Assembly: GCA_024232355.1 (NCBI GenBank)
Contig: JAAEPW010000261.1
Location: 1 to 64,000, forward strand
Length of the DNA: 64,000 bases
From: Chloroflexota bacterium
GTDB lineage: Bacteria > Chloroflexota > Anaerolineae > B4-G1
Direction: 5' to 3'
In this document: in pieces, positions 17,911-28,500 of the stretch
Layout: the number at the start of each line of letters is the position of its first letter
Numbering within the stretch: position 1 is the stretch's first letter
Made by a program: the position numbers and the translations under genes
The notes under the pieces: model-generated
What the model was told of the DNA's origin: nothing
The model's input: only the letters and a program-made list of their open reading frames with translations
The model's database searches: none

Positions 17911-18786
17911 TTACAGTCGAGGCAATACGATGGACTGTTGGCGCTGGTATTTACCTTTCTTATCGGCATAAGATGTCTCACATTCTTCATCGCCTTCGAA
18001 AAAGATCACTTGGGCGATGCCCTCGTTGGCATAGATCTTGGCAGGCAGGGGGGTCGTGTTGCTAATCTCTAGTGTGACGTATCCCTCCCATTCGGGTTCA
18101 AAAGGAGTTACATTGACAATGATACCACAACGGGCATACGAGCTTTTGCCCACGCAAATCGTCAGCACACTGCGTGGAATGCGAAAATATTCCACCGTGC
18201 GGCTTAGGGCAAACGAGTTGGGCGGGATGATGCACGTTTCGCCTTGAAAATCTATAAAGGAATCATTGTCAAATTTTTTGGGGTCCACGACGATAGATTT
18301 GCTGGATTTTAGTTCGGCCAGTGCACGTGAAGCTGCATCACGGCGGTGGGTCAGGTGTGACCACACTTGGGAGAGGATGTATTGCACGTCGGCTGCTTTG
18401 TTTATGACCAGCTCGTTTTGTCCGTTGCCTGGTTCTCTCAACTGACCTGTACCGATGATGGCTTGTAGGCTCTCTAGCATCTTGCCATCACCATTGCCAA
18501 TCACCAGTGCCAGACTGGGACGACCTTGAGGTTCGGTCGCCTCGTAACCGATTTTCCCCCGGGCATCCAGCATTCCGGCGACGTAGGCACATTGTACGTC
18601 AGAGAGTTTGGTCGCCGTGATCTCGGGTTGAAATATCTTGAACTCGTCGGCTACGCGGATGTCGTACCCGTAGGATGAGAGTCCATACGAGATGACGCCG
18701 TCGCGCACTTGACCATCCACGAACGGTTCGATCATCCGTTGTTCCTGTGCCATCTTGCGAATCCAACGATCGGATTTTAGACTCAT
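17911..18786 (-). CDS. dcd: dCTP deaminase with inserted LAGLIDADG-like domain
   Basis: A 291-residue protein. Normal dCTP deaminase (about 180-190 residues, dCTP to dUTP) is present in two parts: residues 1-52 ([24 protein letters not shown]) and 164-291 ([29 protein letters not shown], the catalytic-Glu region [13 protein letters not shown], and the C-terminal GKYQ). Between them, where family members have about five residues, sit about 111 residues (DNA 18298-18630). This insert resembles a single-motif LAGLIDADG endonuclease: [13 protein letters not shown] (68-80), [19 protein letters not shown], and [14 protein letters not shown]. The position of the catalytic acid of the motif is Arg76. 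No intein splice residues (terminal His-Asn, flanking Cys/Ser/Thr nucleophile) are seen. The ATG at 18786 follows AAGGAG at nine bases. Confidence 0.85.
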   Translation of the reverse strand: MSLKSDRWIRKMAQEQRMIEPFVDGQVRDGVISYGLSSYGYDIRVADEFKIFQPEITATKLSDVQCAYVAGMLDARGKIGYEATEPQGRPSLALVIGNGDGKMLESLQAIIGTGQLREPGNGQNELVINKAADVQYILSQVWSHLTHRRDAASRALAELKSSKSIVVDPKKFDNDSFIDFQGETCIIPPNSFALSRTVEYFRIPRSVLTICVGKSSYARCGIIVNVTPFEPEWEGYVTLEISNTTPLPAKIYANEGIAQVIFFEGDEECETSYADKKGKYQRQQSIVLPRL

Positions 18787-18875
18787 TATGTCATACTCCT
18801 TAAACAAGATTACAGGAAGCAAAATGCAGGATGTTTGAATTCCTTGCTTCTTGCTCCCTGTTTTGTGCTTTTTTG

Positions 18876-20564
18876 CTACATTCGCTCTGGTGCTGTCATT
18901 CCCATTAAGTGGAGGGCGCGGGCCAGAACAACTTGAGCCGCCCGCACCAGCGTTAGACGTGCTTGGGTTTGTTTAGGTTTCTCTGGATCAACTACGCGGC
19001 AATCTCGATAAAAGGTGTGAAAAGTTGACGCCAAGTCTCGTGCGTAAAAGGTCAAGTGATGTGGGGCCAGTTGGGTTACTGCAAGTGCCACGATTTCTTG
19101 TAATTCAAGCATTTTACGGATCAGTGCCAGTTCGCTTTCGTGGGTTAGCAGTGAGACGTCGCCCTCGGCTTCTACGTCCCAATCCAGGTCAGCGGCGTGG
19201 CGCAATATGCTAGAGATTCGGGCATGCGCGTATTGGACATAGAATACGGGGTTTTTGTCCGACTGCTCAACGGCCAAGTCCAAGTCAAAATCCATCGTCG
19301 CGTCCACGGTGCAAGTGAGCAGCATGAAACGAATCGGATCAGAGCCGACTTCATTGAGTAGTTCGCGCAACGTGACAAAGTCACCCGTGCGTTTCGACAT
19401 ACGCACATCTTCGCCACCCCGCTTCAGATTGACCAGTTGGTAAAGAATGATATTCAATCGTTCCGGGTCGAGTCCTAACGCACGGGTTGCCGCTTTTACT
19501 CTCGGCACATCTCCGTGGTGGTCGGCTCCCCAAACATAGATTGCCCGGTCGAATTTGCGCTCGATCAGTTTGTTCCAGGCGTAGGCAATGTCGGAGGCGA
19601 GATAGGTGGGGCGCTCTTCTGGCCTCTCTATGATTTGGGGAGAGCGGATCACGACGGCATCCGCTTCCAACTCGGAAGACGTAAACCAGACTGCGTCGTC
19701 CCGTTCGACGATGTGGCCCTTTGCCCGCAGCTTTTCGAGCATACGATCTAGCAGGCCAGATTCGTGTAGGCTCTTTTCATGGAACCAGACGTCGAATTTC
19801 ACGCCCAGGTCAGCTAGGTCCTGCTGCGCTTGATCAATGACGCGCGTGATGCCATCTCTTCCCAAGGCACGTACTGCTTCCTCTCGAGGCGTGTTGAGGT
19901 ATTGGTCTCCGTGTTGTTGGGCGATTTGTTGTCCCATCTCGATGACATAGTGCCCGTGATAGCCGTTTTCTGGGAACGGCTCGTTCTGTCCCAACGCCTG
20001 GGCGTAACGGGCAAAGATGCTTTCGCCAAAGTTGCGGACCTGGGAGCCGGCGTCGTTGACGTAATACTCGCGCTCAATCTCGAACCCTGCCGCTGTCAGT
20101 ACGTTTGCCAGAGTGTCACCGATGACGGCGTTGCGAACTGAGCCGATGTGAATGGGGCCGGTGGGGTTGGCGCTCACAAACTCGACCTGTACTCTCTGGC
20201 CTTGTCCCATCTTTAGGTTGCCAAAGGTTTTTCCTGCGTCCAGGATGGTCTCGACCTGGGCCGCTAACCAGGACGGGGCCAGCGTAACGTTGATGTATCC
20301 TGGCCCTGCTACCTGAACCTGGCTCACGTATGGAGCTGGTGGGATATGTGTGATCGTCCGAGTGGCGATTTCTCTGGGAGCCATTCGTGCTTTCTTTGCC
20401 AATTTCAGACATACTGGCGAGGCATAGTCACCATGTCCAGACTGGCGTGGTCGCTCCACAGAGATTGTGGGTATTTTGAACTCTGGTAACGTGCTTGCTT
20501 CCTGCGCGGCTTGCAGTCCTTTGGAGATTAGGTCTATGATGTGGTCACGAACAAATTCAGTCAT
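18876..20564 (-). CDS. argS: Arginyl-tRNA synthetase
   Basis: A 562-residue class I synthetase that charges tRNA-Arg. The N-terminal additional domain (about 1-110) includes [17 protein letters not shown]. The HIGH motif appears as [16 protein letters not shown] (about 128-143), and the KMSKS loop is replaced by [12 protein letters not shown], as is common in ArgRS. The C-terminal DALR-type anticodon domain has [13 protein letters not shown] and ends [11 protein letters not shown]. Length is normal and nothing essential is missing. It is 20 bp downstream of the adenosine deaminase gene on the same strand and 89 bp upstream of dCTP deaminase, so these may share transcription. Confidence 0.96.
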   Translation of the reverse strand: MTEFVRDHIIDLISKGLQAAQEASTLPEFKIPTISVERPRQSGHGDYASPVCLKLAKKARMAPREIATRTITHIPPAPYVSQVQVAGPGYINVTLAPSWLAAQVETILDAGKTFGNLKMGQGQRVQVEFVSANPTGPIHIGSVRNAVIGDTLANVLTAAGFEIEREYYVNDAGSQVRNFGESIFARYAQALGQNEPFPENGYHGHYVIEMGQQIAQQHGDQYLNTPREEAVRALGRDGITRVIDQAQQDLADLGVKFDVWFHEKSLHESGLLDRMLEKLRAKGHIVERDDAVWFTSSELEADAVVIRSPQIIERPEERPTYLASDIAYAWNKLIERKFDRAIYVWGADHHGDVPRVKAATRALGLDPERLNIILYQLVNLKRGGEDVRMSKRTGDFVTLRELLNEVGSDPIRFMLLTCTVDATMDFDLDLAVEQSDKNPVFYVQYAHARISSILRHAADLDWDVEAEGDVSLLTHESELALIRKMLELQEIVALAVTQLAPHHLTFYARDLASTFHTFYRDCRVVDPEKPKQTQARLTLVRAAQVVLARALHLMGMTAPERM

Positions 20565-20584
20565 ATTTTACCTGGTTTCTGATG

Positions 20585-21655
20585 TTAGAATTTGGACAGT
20601 TCCTGTTGGAACCATTGCGCCAATTGTTTCCGTTCGTCGGGTGTCTGGAACGAGCCTGCAAGGCCCGTCAAAATCATGTGCTTGATCTGGTCCAACGTCA
20701 CGCCCATTGCTAGCATAGCCGTCATATACTCGTCGGTGAGTGTGGTATCGCTAATGCTGGGGTCATCGGTGTTGAGCGTCACACGCAGGTTTAGGGCCAG
20801 CAGGTCGGTCAGGGGATGATGCCAGAAGCGGCGCACGACGGCAGTCTGTAGATTGCTGGTTGGGCATACTTCGAGGGTTACACCGTGTCCACGAACCAGA
20901 TGGATAACGTCTGAATTCTCAATGGAGCGCACTCCGTGCCCGATGCGTTGGGCTTCTAGCAGCTCGATGGCTTCTCGGACGTTCTCGGCTCCCCCTTCTT
21001 CTCCGGCGTGGACCGTAATGCCTAACCCTTCTCGCTTGGCTCTTTGAAAGATATCGGCAAAGCGACGAGCCGGATAGCCCACTTCATAACCGGCCAGGTC
21101 CAATCCCACGACACCAGCGTCTCGATGAGCGACTGCAATATCGGTGATTTGCGACGCCATATCGAGGCTGCCTCTCCGGTCAATCTGTAAAATCAGTTTG
21201 GTGACAATATCGTGATCCTGCTGCGCTCTATCGACGGCATCACATACCCAACTGACGACTTTGTCGAGTGAAAAATCTTGCTGTCGGGCCAGTGCGACGG
21301 GATTGAAGCGCAATTCAAAATACTTGATGTTATCGGTTGCCGCGTCGGCCACTGCTTCATACGCCACCCGCTCTATAGCTGCCTGGGTAGGGTAAAAGCG
21401 ACGCAAGAACGTAAACTTGGCAAGGAAAAGACGGAAATCTGGCCTTTCGTCCGTCGTCACCGTTGCAAAGCGACGCAGATATTCAATGTCGTAACTGGGC
21501 AAATCAATCCCGTGTTCCTGTGCAATCTCAGATAGGGTTTCGAGACGCAGAGATCCCTCCAGGTGACGGTGCAAGTCTACTTTTGGTATCGCATGCAACT
21601 GGGTGCGCAGACTTGCTACTTTTTCCAATCGTTCTTCTTCATTATGTGTCATCAT
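20585..21655 (-). CDS. add: Adenosine deaminase
   Basis: A 356-residue metal-dependent hydrolase of the adenosine/AMP deaminase family, converting (deoxy)adenosine to (deoxy)inosine in purine salvage. Zinc ligands are visible in order: PKVDLHRHLEGSLR (HxH near residue 30), the middle-strand ITVHAGEEGG, and the late NTDDPSISDT. The sequence RIGHGVRS carries a conserved active-site His. Length is typical. Two ATG codons begin the frame (21655 and 21652), with no strong ribosome-binding site. It lies between the GAF histidine kinase gene and argS on the same strand. Confidence 0.93.
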   Translation of the reverse strand: MMTHNEEERLEKVASLRTQLHAIPKVDLHRHLEGSLRLETLSEIAQEHGIDLPSYDIEYLRRFATVTTDERPDFRLFLAKFTFLRRFYPTQAAIERVAYEAVADAATDNIKYFELRFNPVALARQQDFSLDKVVSWVCDAVDRAQQDHDIVTKLILQIDRRGSLDMASQITDIAVAHRDAGVVGLDLAGYEVGYPARRFADIFQRAKREGLGITVHAGEEGGAENVREAIELLEAQRIGHGVRSIENSDVIHLVRGHGVTLEVCPTSNLQTAVVRRFWHHPLTDLLALNLRVTLNTDDPSISDTTLTDEYMTAMLAMGVTLDQIKHMILTGLAGSFQTPDERKQLAQWFQQELSKF

Positions 21656-21706
21656 GTTCGTTGTCTCGCACAGGTTTTTATGCCAGGAGGCACCAGGTTG
21701 TCACGT

Positions 21707-23521
21707 TCAGTCCGCCTGATATTTGGGAACTGTGATATAAAACGTGCTGCCTTTCCCAGGCTCACTTTCTACCCAAGTTTGCCCTTCGTGTGCCTCTAGA
21801 ATCCGTTTGACGATTGCCAGACCCAGTCCAGCGCCGCCGAAACGTCGGCGGGCGGAACCATCTATTTGATAAAAACGTTCAAAGATTTGTTTTTGCTGAT
21901 CTTGAGGGATGCCGATCCCTTGATCCGAAATTGATGCTAATATCATCGTTCCAGCATCCTCAACAGACACGATGATTTGACCGTTGTGCGGGCTGAATTT
22001 AATCGCATTGTTGAGCAGATTGTCGAATACTCGTAATAGTTGCTCTTTATCTCCGACTACTAACGGAGAATCATCCATATTCTCCACCAGGGTCAATCCT
22101 GCCTCTCTTGCTTTGTCAGTGTGTTTTTGTACTGCTTGTCGTGCCAATTCAGTCAATGAAACTGGTTCCCTCTTGATAGATACTCGATCCGTTTGCTGCA
22201 TCACCATAATATTGTTCACTAGCTGAGTGACAATGTCCGTTTTTTCGCTTATGATTTTGAGATATTTTTTCTGTTCGGCATCGAGTGTTTCCATGTCTTG
22301 GTCTAGGAGTAATTTTATATAGCTTTTTATAAACGTCAATGGTGTGCGTAGTTCGTGTGATACATTTTGTACCATTTCACCCTTGAGCCGGTCAGATTGC
22401 TTCAATTCGGCGTATGCCTCTGCCAGGTTTTGGGCCCGCTGCTCCAAGCTGGCGTATAGTTGAGCATTTTCAATGGCGATGGCTGCCTGAGTTGCCGCAA
22501 TAATGAGTAGCCGTTCGTTGGATTTGTTAAAGGCATTGCTTTGATCGCTGTCCACCGTCAGTGTGCCGATTACTCGTTGCTGCAAAGTCATAGGAACTGT
22601 CAAGAGTGATTGTACAGACGGATCAAAATAGATGAAATTCTCCTCTTTTGACACGTCGGGCACGTAAATGGATTTACCCTCCAGCGCCACACGGCCTGCT
22701 ATTCCCTCACCCAACCGTAGTCTGAAATCGCGTTCCCATTTATGTTCGACACCCACCGCAGTCCGAATTTCTAGTACATTGTTCACAGGATTGAGTAGTG
22801 CAATGGAGCATCCCCGGCATCCCATCGTCTCTTTTAGTGACCAAACGATAGACTCTAGAACCTGTTGGATATTGAGGCTGGCATTTATTCGTTGAGCCAA
22901 TTGGTAAAGGGCCGACATTTCTGCCAGTTGTTTTTCAGCCTCGTGGTACCGGCGTGTGTTTTCAATGACAATGACTAATTGCTGTGCCAATGCAGTCATT
23001 AGATGTTCATCGGCATCATTGAAAGCGTCGAGATGTGAACTCGCTGTATCGATCACTCCAATGACTTGGTCTCCGGTCATCAATGGGATAGCTAATTCCG
23101 AGCGAATGTCAGAGGGCCATAGAGCATCGGCAGTGGTGTGGCGAGAATCTTTTGTGACGTCGCCTACTCGCACAGTAATACTGTGTTCGGCTGCCCATCC
23201 CGCGAGACCTTGTCCCAGTTGCAATTTGGATCGTTTACCGTTTTTTAGGTTTGTTACAACGTTACTTCCAATGGGCTCCAATATGTTTTGCTCTTTATCG
23301 ATCAACAGAAGCATAACATGTTCAATGCTCAGATTCTGTTGGATGGTGTTTGCAAAGTGAACGCCAATTTCCTCCAATGATCGTGTAGATGCGGTTGCCA
23401 TCGCCTCAAGAACCATCAGCATTTGAGCGTGACTTGTAGTGTGTTGCTCTTGGCTGTGGGATGGGGGTGATTGCCCCGCAAATGTCTGTTGCTTCACTGG
23501 ACCTTTTCTTTCAAAATCCAT
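21707..23521 (-). CDS. GAF-domain sensor histidine kinase
   Basis: A 604-residue kinase without membrane helices. Two GAF domains (about 40-190 and 200-360) precede a coiled coil, a HisKA domain with H389 in QNVSHELRTPLT, and a HATPase_c domain showing NLLNNAIKFSP, SDQGIGIPQ and GGAGLGLAIVK. The frame stays open upstream to 23713, but that part overlaps the preceding membrane-protein gene and is not kinase-like. The ATG at 23521 was chosen; it overlaps that gene by 28 bases. GAF domains usually bind small ligands or chromophores. The kinase ends a cluster with a KaiC-like ATPase and two membrane proteins, which may supply its input. No response regulator is adjacent. Confidence 0.88.
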   Translation of the reverse strand: MDFERKGPVKQQTFAGQSPPSHSQEQHTTSHAQMLMVLEAMATASTRSLEEIGVHFANTIQQNLSIEHVMLLLIDKEQNILEPIGSNVVTNLKNGKRSKLQLGQGLAGWAAEHSITVRVGDVTKDSRHTTADALWPSDIRSELAIPLMTGDQVIGVIDTASSHLDAFNDADEHLMTALAQQLVIVIENTRRYHEAEKQLAEMSALYQLAQRINASLNIQQVLESIVWSLKETMGCRGCSIALLNPVNNVLEIRTAVGVEHKWERDFRLRLGEGIAGRVALEGKSIYVPDVSKEENFIYFDPSVQSLLTVPMTLQQRVIGTLTVDSDQSNAFNKSNERLLIIAATQAAIAIENAQLYASLEQRAQNLAEAYAELKQSDRLKGEMVQNVSHELRTPLTFIKSYIKLLLDQDMETLDAEQKKYLKIISEKTDIVTQLVNNIMVMQQTDRVSIKREPVSLTELARQAVQKHTDKAREAGLTLVENMDDSPLVVGDKEQLLRVFDNLLNNAIKFSPHNGQIIVSVEDAGTMILASISDQGIGIPQDQQKQIFERFYQIDGSARRRFGGAGLGLAIVKRILEAHEGQTWVESEPGKGSTFYITVPKYQAD

Positions 23522-23835
23522 CCCCAATAGTACCACACGAGTACGAGGTCGATAGTGATTCCTATGGCCAAGGGTATGTGAAAACTTATCAACGAGAACC
23601 AAGGTTGTAACACAACGGCTGGTGCAATATTGGGAGGTGCAAGGGCGGCAGTGCTCCGTATTATTTGGCTCATTGCTGCCAAGGCGACAAAGATATTGGC
23701 TATTAGAAACCACTGATGATGGTTTGCCATTCTTGTCACTGCACTTAGACGTCGGCTAAAGTTGGCAAACAAAAAGCCCAAATATGCGACCGCCAGCAGG
23801 CCCACAACCCCTAGTGGTGTTGTGATAACGATCAT
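23494..23835 (-). CDS. Small membrane protein of unknown function (KaiC/kinase cluster, second)
   Basis: A 113-residue protein with three predicted membrane helices: TPLGVVGLLAVAYLGFLFA (about 6-24), WFLIANIFVALAAMSQII (about 41-58) and a C-terminal helix around IPLAIGITIDLVLVWYYWG. Short basic loops (NFSRRLSAVTRMAN) separate them. The ATG at 23835 overlaps the TGA of the previous gene (ATGA), so the two are translationally coupled, and its own 3' end overlaps the kinase gene. I do not recognise a named family. Context suggests it is a membrane partner or sensor module for the adjacent GAF kinase. Confidence 0.75.
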   Translation of the reverse strand: MIVITTPLGVVGLLAVAYLGFLFANFSRRLSAVTRMANHHQWFLIANIFVALAAMSQIIRSTAALAPPNIAPAVVLQPWFSLISFHIPLAIGITIDLVLVWYYWGWILKEKVQ

Positions 23836-24125
23836 TTTCGTTCTCCCGTCATAAATTCCTGCAAACGAATGCCAAATATGCTGAGCAAAAGACCTCCGCC
23901 GAATAGCAGTAAATCGCCGATGGGCTGTCCGGTAAATTCTACATTCGTTACCAAGTACCAACATGCCCCAGCTACTAGCAGCAATGCGGGCAGAAAAAGC
24001 AAGTAATAGCCTGTTGGCTGTCCTGATGTTTTCTCGTAAAAGTAGGCAACGCGTCCCAAAAAGATGAGCAGTATCCCAATCGCCGCCCATGAATAGATGG
24101 CCAATATGTATTTGATTATCTCCAT
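23832..24125 (-). CDS. Small membrane protein of unknown function (KaiC/kinase cluster, first)
   Basis: A 97-residue protein with three hydrophobic segments: YILAIYSWAAIGILLIFLG (about 6-24), a second around YYLLFLPALLLVAGACWYL, and a third around GDLLLFGGGLLLSIFGIRL. AAGGAGG lies eleven bases before the ATG. Its stop codon overlaps the start of the next membrane-protein gene. No catalytic motif is visible and no family is recognised. Position between the KaiC-like ATPase and the GAF histidine kinase, with tight coupling to the kinase side, suggests a role in signalling at the membrane. Confidence 0.75.
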   Translation of the reverse strand: MEIIKYILAIYSWAAIGILLIFLGRVAYFYEKTSGQPTGYYLLFLPALLLVAGACWYLVTNVEFTGQPIGDLLLFGGGLLLSIFGIRLQEFMTGERK

Positions 24126-24162
24126 CTGGGCTGACCTCCTTCGGATTGTGTGATCTGCTAGG

Positions 24163-24180
24163 CGTTATTCAGAAATAACG
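24163..24180. repeat. Short hairpin between the KaiC-like and membrane-protein genes
   Basis: Arms cgttatt and aataacg (24163-24169, 24174-24180) with a four-base loop lie in the 121-bp gap between these genes. It could be an operator or an mRNA hairpin. There is no T-run to make it a terminator. Confidence 0.4.
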
Positions 24181-24246
24181 TCACACTATTTATGGAATTT
24201 ATTCGAAAAGCGTACATCGAAATACTAGGTTGTTTTGATCAATCTA

Positions 24247-25008
24247 CTAGCGTCTTACGAATGCTTGCACAAACGAGTCAACCATTCGTCGAGGGCTGCC
24301 GCTCATGATCCCTTCGCGTCCCTCAAATGGCGCGAGGACTTGAATACCACGGGATGTGACTTGGAACTGGCGGATACCTTTGTCGTGATTGCTGCCCCGC
24401 ATCTTGAGAACCAAAAGAGCCTTGTGGATGCTACTCTCAATCTCAACGTAGCGAAGGAGTGTATAAGAGTCAACGAGGAAACCAAGCTCGTCATCGGTTT
24501 CTTCGGCTTCACCGATTAGGGCTGCGTTCTCTCGTGTCAATATCGCTGTGAGTCCTTCCCGCTTTAGGGCGTTGACGAATCCATAGACAATACTTCGTAG
24601 GTGTTTGGGATTTTCGCTCATACGTTGAAAGTGTGAGAGACTGTCTACCAGAACTCTTTTGGCCCCGATTTCGTGAATCAATCGCTCGATCCGTCCCCCA
24701 ACCTGTTCCAGGTCTGCCTTGGTGACCTCAGGACTGGTCATTACTACCCGTAATTTTCCTTCTCGCTCCATCTGACGAAAGTCCCAGCCAAAACTGGCTG
24801 CGTCATTGTAATATTGCTGTGGGAATTCCTCAAAGGTCAGTATGAGACCTGGTTCTCCACAAGCCACTATGCCATGATAAATGAACTGCATACCTAGTGT
24901 GGTTTTGCCTGTCCCTGGTGCTCCTTCAACCAGGTTGGCAGTCTGAGGCAAAAAGCCGCCGTGCAGCATTTCATCCAGACCTGGAATACCCGTCTTTACC
25001 CGTTCCAT
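24247..25008 (-). CDS. KaiC-like RecA-superfamily ATPase (single domain)
   Basis: A 253-residue ATPase with one KaiC domain. It starts MERVKTGIPGLDEMLHGGF, then Walker A EGAPGTGKTT (28-37), the catalytic-glutamate region LTFEEFPQQ, Walker B KRVLVDSLSHF, and ends in a Ser/Arg-containing tail. Classical KaiC has two such domains; single-domain homologues in archaea and Chloroflexota are usually linked to signal transduction rather than a proven clock. The ATG at 25008 follows AAGGAGG. It is 55 bp downstream of a winged-helix gene and upstream of two membrane proteins and a GAF kinase on the same strand. The neighbourhood resembles a KaiC-centred signalling cassette. Confidence 0.88.
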   Translation of the reverse strand: MERVKTGIPGLDEMLHGGFLPQTANLVEGAPGTGKTTLGMQFIYHGIVACGEPGLILTFEEFPQQYYNDAASFGWDFRQMEREGKLRVVMTSPEVTKADLEQVGGRIERLIHEIGAKRVLVDSLSHFQRMSENPKHLRSIVYGFVNALKREGLTAILTRENAALIGEAEETDDELGFLVDSYTLLRYVEIESSIHKALLVLKMRGSNHDKGIRQFQVTSRGIQVLAPFEGREGIMSGSPRRMVDSFVQAFVRR

Positions 25009-25063
25009 AAATACCTCCTTGTTGTAATCACATCTGACTCTTGACACGCTACGTGGTGATCAT

Positions 25064-25459
25064 TCATTGTCGTGTGCTACGAATGATGTGATAAATCGCC
25101 TTGACCCGGAACTGACGATCATCAGAGGCTTTTACGAACTGATCCAATAACTCGCGGGTCTGAGGATTCGGAGATAACGAGTAGACGATCATATCTCCCA
25201 ATTGATTCTTTTCCAGCAGCCCATCTTCTGTCAGTTCGACTAATTCGGTGCGGATTGTGTCAACATTGCGACCAGCGTAACGGGCAATATTGTCGGCCGT
25301 GTCGGTTGTGTGGGGGTTGTCGTGGAAGAAGCGAACTAGGTCCCACTTGACAAAAGAGTTGACTTTTCTCTGTAGGAACTCGAGTAATTGAGGATTCATA
25401 TCTGCCATGAGGCGACCTGTTAGGTCAAGTTCTCTTTCCCTTTCTTCCATCTCTTCCAT
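25064..25459 (-). CDS. Winged-helix DNA-binding protein upstream of the KaiC-like ATPase
   Basis: A 131-residue protein. After a charged N-terminus (EEMEERERELDL) it has a winged-helix domain: VKWDLVRFFHDNPHTTDTAD, a recognition helix around RYAGRNVDTIRTELVEL and a wing with GLLEKNQLGDMIVYSLS. The start at 25459 is preferred because GGAGG lies nine bases before it; an upstream ATG at 25486 has no such site. It is the first gene of the apparent KaiC operon and probably regulates it or interacts with the ATPase. The exact family (ArsR- or MarR-like) is uncertain. Confidence 0.75.
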   Translation of the reverse strand: MEEMEERERELDLTGRLMADMNPQLLEFLQRKVNSFVKWDLVRFFHDNPHTTDTADNIARYAGRNVDTIRTELVELTEDGLLEKNQLGDMIVYSLSPNPQTRELLDQFVKASDDRQFRVKAIYHIIRSTRQ

Positions 25460-25552
25460 GGGCATTTTCCTCCAATGAGTATTCATAGCCTATCTATTGT
25501 TGGTTTGGACAGTTTCTGAATTGGCTGCTCCCGCTGCTCTGTTTTGATATAG

Positions 25553-28500
25553 TTATCGTTTTTTCCGGCGGCTTTTTTTTCCGCGAGATGATGTTTGGGG
25601 TGGTCGTGTAGCTCCTGTTGCTCCACGTCGTTTTTCCGAGTCTAATCGCATATGACAATTCTTATACTTTAGTTCGCTCCCGCACCAGCATGGGTCATTG
25701 CGCCCAGGTAATTGTTTTGATGTGCCACGAGATACTGTGGGCTGTGCTTTGGTACTTTGCTGTTTTCGCCTCTGTTGGCGCTGCGGGCGGGGAGGCGCTG
25801 GCTGTGATGGACGATAGATAGATCGTGCAACTATTCGTTGAACATCGGCGAGCATAGCATCATACATTATGTGGGCTTCTTTGCGATAAGCCACCAGTGG
25901 GTTCTGTTGTCCATAAGCTCTCAGCCCGATGCCCTCGCGTAGGGCTTCCAGATTGGTGAGATGCCGCACCCACAGACTGTCTACTGCTCCCAGTATCAAT
26001 TGCCGATCACGGTGTAGCCGGGCACCATCTACAAATCCAGCTTGGATTTGCTTGGCGACCTGATCGGATAGTTTGCGAATCGGAGTATCCAATAAATCCG
26101 ACTCGGGATCCAAGTGATCGAGAATACACTTGTAGATGAGTCGTTGTAGTGCGCTGGTGCTGCTGGACAAGTTCGCCAGGGTCAAGTTTCCTTTTTGTGC
26201 CTGCTCGAATATTGATTCGGCTAGTTTTTGGTTTGATTCGTCATAGACCAACTCGGCCCGTTGATGTAGCTCGGCTTTGACCTCGTCCTGTATCATACTG
26301 GTCCACCGGGCGGGTTTTGTGTTTGGTGTCAGGGGTAAGAAAACGCGCAGATCCTGATATAGTCCAGATAGGTCCCAATCGTCTGGATTAGGGCCTGGCA
26401 TATGGGTTGCCACCAACTGGCTGATCTCTTCCTGAACCATGCGCAGTACCTGGTCACGTAGATCGGAGGCGTCGAGTGCTTGTCGCCGTTGGGCATAAAA
26501 GAACTCGCGCTGCTTGTTGACTACATCGTCGTACTCTAGCACGTGCTTGCGGATGTCAAAGTTGTATCCCTCGACACGTGTTTGTGCGGACTCGATCGTT
26601 TTGTCGAGCCAGGAATGTTGGAGCGGCATATCTTCTTCGACACCGAATCGTCCCATTAGCCCCTGCACCCGTTCGCCGCCAAAGCGACGCATCAACTCGT
26701 CTTCCAGAGAAATGTAGAAACAGGAAGATCCTGGGTCACCCTGGCGACCGGCTCGACCCCGTAGCTGGTTGTCGATCCGTCGTGATTCGTGTCGTTCAGT
26801 TCCGATCACGTGCAACCCGCCCAAAGCCAGTACTAGTTTTCTGTCTTGTTCGTGCTGGCTCTTGATGTTTTCGATCTCGGTAATCAGGGTCGTGTTGAGT
26901 TCAGGATATTCCTCGATGAGCATTAGTGCTTGTTCTTTGCTATCCGGGTTGTTTTGGAGCGCTGTTCGTATCAGTGCCGACATTGCCGTATAATAATAAT
27001 TGAACATCCCCTCGGCAACATAAGCGGTCCTGTTGCCCGGTGTTTCGTATTGCGCACGCACACGTTGAATTTCACTGATGATGCGTTGGGTGATGCCTTC
27101 CGGCAACCGGGATTCATCCATTGCAGCCACCCAATCTTCACGCATAGCTGAAACGGCCAGTCCTACAATTGGGCCATGATAATGTCTGTCGATCACGCCT
27201 TCTTCAAGCAGCTGGTCTGCGATGAGCCGAGCCCTGTGTTGTGGTGCTGTGGCCGTTTTGGCATAGGTCTCGTACTCGGCTAACAATTTCTTGGCCCGTT
27301 CCAAAGAATCTGACGAGAAACCCGATGCGCCCTGGATGATTTTGAGGGCTTGTTCTTCTTGGCCATCGACGATGGCTTGGGCGAATTTTCCTGCTGTCTT
27401 TTTGAAACGTTGCTCTAATAGTTTTGCAGTTAGGCCCTCTGGATTGCCTCCAAGCACAATGTCGACACCACGACCGGCCATGTTGGTCGCAATTGTCACT
27501 GCGCCTGGGCTGCCAGCTTGGGCGATGATCATTGCTTCTTGTTCGTGTAGTTTGCCGTTGAGTACCTGGTGTGAGACACCTCGTTGTTTGAGTACCTTTG
27601 CCAGTTGCTCCGAGGTCTCGATCGCGATGGTACCTACCAATACCGGTTGGCCGATTTCATGCAGTCCTTCAATGTCGCCCGCCAAGGCGTGGAATTTGGC
27701 CTGTTCGGTTCCGTATATAACGTCCGGCATATCGAGCCGTTTAAAATAGCGTCGTTCGTTCCCATTCCCGTTTTGGGGCTCATAAGTGGTCACGGTCACA
27801 GTTTGCTGAGGTATTCCTAGGTTGTTGTTGTGCCCGTTCAACACCCCTGTGAAATCAACTTCTTCGATCCCGTCTGCGGGGCGTTCGTGAGCTTCCAGGT
27901 CACTGTAAGTGGCGCGGTACTCGACGTTGGTAGGGAGCACCATGACGTCCAGGTTATAGATGCTTCGAAATTCCTCTTCCTCTGTCTTGGCTGTTCCAGT
28001 CATGCCGGACAGCTTTTCGTACATACGGAAATAGTTCTGGAACGTAATGGTGGCATAAGTCATACTTTCGCGCCGGACTGCCACACGTTCTTTTGCCTCA
28101 ATTGCCTGGTGTAGTCCTTCGGAGAAGCGACGCCCGTACATCAGCCGCCCGGTGAATTGATCGACAATGATGACTTGGCCGTCCTTGACAATATAATCCT
28201 TGTCACGCTTGTATGTGATGTAGGCTCGTAGTGCGTTGTCGAGGTAGGGTAGCATATAGGCATGCTCGGAATTGTAGATGCTCTTTTCGCCCTTGAGGTT
28301 CAATACCCGCTCAACGCGTTCCACACCGCGTTCGGTCAATGTGACGACCCGTGTTTTTTCGTCCAATTCATAGTCGCCATCAGGTGTTTCCTGCTCGATG
28401 CTCTCGGGGCTGCTGGGACGCAACCGGGGCACGATATTGGTAAAGTGACGGTAGAGTTCTGAGGATTCCTCAGCCGGACCTGATATGATAAGCGGTGTGC

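Noticed and set aside
18298..18630. Intein in the dCTP deaminase gene
   Set aside because: No Cys/Ser/Thr at the upstream junction, no terminal His-Asn with a following nucleophile, and removing the segment would not restore the usual host sequence.
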